Assembly: GCA_003255065.1 (NCBI GenBank)
Contig: QAOA01001436.1
Span: 1,141,986-1,205,985, forward strand
Length of the DNA: 64,000 nt
Direction of reading: 5' to 3'
Source: Cercis canadensis
Taxonomy: Eukaryota; Streptophyta; Magnoliopsida; Fabales; Fabaceae
How positions within the stretch are numbered: the stretch's first letter is position 1; the number at the start of each line of letters is the position of its first letter. A program made the position numbers and the translations under genes. The notes under the pieces are model-generated. The model ran no database searches. It was not told the DNA's origin and was given only the letters and a program-made list of their open reading frames with translations. Below are positions 61,240-64,000 of this stretch, one piece after another.

Positions 61240-62061
61240 TAAAGAGTCAATGTATCTGGCCCGGGACCCTGTTTCGAGTCGTCCATGTATCTGACTCGGA
61301 TAATTTACTTGGGTTTCACTGTATCTGGAAAGGTACATTTTCCTGGTGGGTCATTGAATCTGGATCGGGACCCTGTTTCGGTTCGTCCTTCTATTTGACT
61401 TAGATATTTTTTTTTTGGTTTCACTGTATATGACCTGGGACCTAGTTTCGTTTAGTCATTGTATCTGACTCGGATATTTTTCTTTGGTTTCACTGTATCT
61501 GACCTGGGACCCAGTTTCAGTTCGTCCCTATATCTAACTCGGATATTTTTCATTGGTTTTACTATATCTGACCTTGTACCCTGTTTCGGTTCGTCCCTAT
61601 ATCTAACTCGGATATTTTACTTGGGTTTCACTGTATTTGGGAAGGGGTTTTTTCCTAGAGAGTCAATGTATCTGGCCCGGGACCCTGTTTCGAGTCGTCC
61701 CTGTATCTGACTTGGATAATTTTCTTGGGTTTCACTGTATCTGGGAAGGTACTGTTTCCTAGTGGGTCATTGAATCTGGCCCGAGACCCTATTTCGGTTC
61801 GTCCTTCTATCTGACTCAGATATTTTTCTTTGGTTTAACTATATCTCACCTAGGACCCAGTTTCGGTTCGTCCTTGTATCTGTCTCAGATATTTTTCTTT
61901 CGTTTCTCTGTATCTGACTTGGGATCCTGTTTCAGTTCGTCCCTATATCTAACTAGGATATTTTTCTTATGTTTCACTGTATTTGGGCAGGGGTTTTTCC
62001 CTAGAGGGTCAATGTATCTAGCCCGGGACCCTATTTCGAGTCGTCCCTGTATCTGACTTGG
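61240..62061 (+). repeat. Duplication, copy K1 (partner 63179-64000)
   Basis: Offset 1939-1940 bp. Shared order of variants: a TACATTTTCC L2, ACCTAGTTTCG, CATTGGTTTTAC, CCTTGTACCC, a CCTAGAGAGTC L1, TATATCTCACCTAGG and TTATGTTTCA. The partner runs off the right edge of the window. Confidence 0.75.
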
Positions 62062-63178
62062 ATAATTTTCTTGGGTTTCACTGTATGTGAGAAGGTACTG
62101 TTTCCTGGTAGGTCATTGAATCTGGCCCGGGACCCTGTTTCGGTTCGTCCCTCTATCTGACTCAGATATTTTTCTTTGGTTTCACTGTATCTGACCTGGT
62201 ACCCTGTTTCGGTTCGTCCCTATATCTAACTCGGATATTTTACTTGGGTTTCACTATATTTGGGAAGGGGTTTTTTCCTAGAGAGTCAATGTATCTGGCC
62301 CGGGACCCTGTTTCGAGTCGTCTATCTATCCGACTCGGATAATTTTCTTGGGTTTCACTTTATATGGAAAGGTACATTTTCCTGGTGGGTCATTGAATCT
62401 TGACCGGGACCCTGTTTCGGTTCGTCCTTCTATCTGACTTAGATATTTTTTTTTTGGTTTCACTGTATATAACCTGGGACCTAGTTTCGTTTCGTCCTCA
62501 TATCTGACTCGGGTATTTTTCTATGGTTTCACTGTATCTGACCTGGGACCCTGTTTCAGTTCGTCCCTATATCTAACTCGGATATTTTACTTGGGTTTCA
62601 CTGTATTTGGGAAGGGGTTTTTTCCTAGAGAATAAATGTATCTGGCCCGGGACCCTGTTTCAAGTCGTCCCTGTATCTAACTCGGATATTTTACTTGGGT
62701 TTCACTGTATTTGGGAAGGGGTTTTTTCCTAGAGACTCAATGTATCTGGCCCGGGACCCTGTTTCGAGTCGTCCATATATCTGACTCAGATAATTTACTT
62801 GGGTTTCACTATATCTGGAAAGGTACATTTTCCTGGTAGGTCATTGAATCTGGACCGGGACCCTGTTTCGGTTCGTCCTTCTATCTGACTTAGATATTTT
62901 TTTTTTGGTTTCACTGTATATGACCTGGGACCTAGTTTCGTTTCGTCCTCGTATCTGACTCGGGTATTTTTCTATGGTTTCACTGTATCTGACCTGGGAC
63001 CCTGTTTCAGTTCGTCCCTATATCTAACTCGGATATTTTACTTGGGTTTCACTGTATTTGGGAAGGGGTTTTTTCCTAGAGAATAAATGTATCTGGCCCG
63101 GGACCCTGTTTCGAGTCGTCCCTATATCTAACTCGGATATTTTACTTGGGTTTCACTGTATTTGGGAAGGGGTTTTTT

Positions 63179-64000
63179 CTAGAGACTCAATGTATCTGGC
63201 CCGGGACCCTGTTTCGAGTCGTCCATGTATCTGACTCAGATAATTTACTTGGGTTTCACTGTATCTGGAAAGGTACATTTTCCTGGTGGGTCATTGAATC
63301 TCGATCGGGACCCTGTTTCGGTTCGTCCTTCTATCTGACTTAGATATTTTTTTTTGGTTTCACTGTATATGACCTGGGACCTAGTTTCGTTTCGTCCTTG
63401 TATCTGACTCGGATATTTTTCTTTGGTTTCACTGTATCTGACCTGGGACCCAGTTTCAGTTCGTCCCTATATCTAACTCGGATATTTTTCATTGGTTTTA
63501 CTATATCTGACCTTGTACCCTGTTTCGGTTCGTCCCTATATCTAACTCGGATATTTTACTTGGTTTTCACTGTATTTGGGAAGGGGTTTTTTCCTAGAGA
63601 GTCAATGTATCTGGCCCGGGACCCTATTTCGAGTCGTCCCTGTATCTGACTCGGATAATTTTCTTGGGTTTCACTGTATCTGGGAAGGTAGTGTTTCCTA
63701 GTGGGTCATAGAATCTGGCTCGGGACCCTGTTTCGGTTCGTCCTTTTATCTAACTCAGATATTTTTCTTTGGTTTCACTATATCTCACCTAGGACCCTGT
63801 TTCGGTTCGTCCTTGTATCTGACTCAGATATTTTTCTTTCGTTTCTCTGTATCTGACTTGGGATCCTGTTTCGGTTCGTCCCTATATCTAACTAGGATAT
63901 TTTTCTTATGTTTCATTGTATTTGGGAAGGGGTTTTTCCCTAGAGGGTCAATGTATCTAGCCCGGGACCCTATTTCGAGTCGTCCCTGTATCTGACTTGG
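63179..64000 (+). repeat. Duplication, copy K2 (partner 61240-62061), cut by window end
   Basis: Second copy of the block at 61240. It carries a 1-bp loss near 63180 (GGTTTTTTCTAGAG for GGTTTTTTCCTAGAG). The array continues at the window edge with no sign of a boundary. Confidence 0.75.

Larger units (their letters stand above)
39733..64000 (+). repeat. Satellite array, right domain (distinct subfamily)
   Basis: The same S/L monomer system and orientation, but a different set of variants from about 40.2 kb onward: TATTTTACTTGGG before L1, CCTAGAGAGTCAATG in L1, an L2 with TGGAAAGGTACATTTTCC, an S with ATGACCTGGGACCTAG and GTTTCGTTTCGTCC, and an L with CCCGTTGGGCATTATATC. From about 47470 an S with TTCGTTTCTCTGTATC and GACTTGGGATCC is common. 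The array continues past the window end. No gene or RNA is visible. Confidence 0.94.

Noticed and set aside
1..64000. About 150 further open frames of 60-150 codons, hydrophobic on + and K/R-rich on -
   Set aside because: All lie within the satellite and translate its T-rich strand or the complement. None has independent sequence, a start context or codon-level conservation.
1..64000. Telomeric repeat array (TTTAGGG or TTAGGG type)
   Set aside because: No tandem run of either hexamer or heptamer is present. The T-rich runs belong to the 69-bp monomer.

Overview
The window is almost entirely one eukaryotic satellite DNA array. From base 1 to 64000, apart from about 500 bp at 39230-39731, every stretch I read is a head-to-tail copy of one tandem repeat family in a single orientation. 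I see no supportable protein gene, tRNA, rRNA, operon or CRISPR. The open frames that exist are by-products of a 69-bp period (divisible by 3) crossing T-rich sequence. The host is probably a plant with large heterochromatic blocks. That is a low-confidence inference from the array's size and from the one non-satellite segment, which looks like part of a plant LTR retrotransposon. I do not recognise the satellite as a named family.

The repeat is nested. A sub-unit of 34-35 bp, typically starting TGAC or TGGG and ending TATC, is the smallest module. A 35-bp half plus a 34-bp half makes the short monomer S (69 bp). An extra 35-bp half, starting TGGGAAGG, in front of an S-like monomer makes the long monomer L (104 bp). 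Two L plus three S make a 415-bp higher-order repeat (HOR) in the order L1-L2-S-S-S (2x104 + 3x69 = 415). This is cleanest at 24887-26961, with five consecutive units. The same 415-bp spacing recurs in divergent sequence at 4816-5644 and 57003-57832. Longer blocks of 0.5-1.8 kb are duplicated at distances of 1.4 to 25 kb, and their copies often differ by exactly one 69-bp monomer or one 415-bp unit.

Layout: 1-12600, left flavour, divergent and marked by an L2 variant with CTGGGGAGGTAC; 12601-39229, central flavour, marked by an L1 variant with TTTTTTTACTAGAG and by a recurrent hybrid junction. The central part includes a run of 69-bp monomers (18400-18951) and the homogenised HOR core (24542-26961). 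39230-39731 is the LTR-like fragment. 39733-64000 is the right flavour, marked by TATTTTACTTGGG and ACCTAGTTTCGTTTCGTCC, with a run of seven 104-bp monomers at 56377-57104.

Four isolated 'n' characters (13256, 15924, 27018, 39732) sit at breaks in repeat phase, so they look like collapsed assembly gaps rather than single unknown bases. Copy number and long-range order across them should not be trusted. All counts and alignments here were made by eye.
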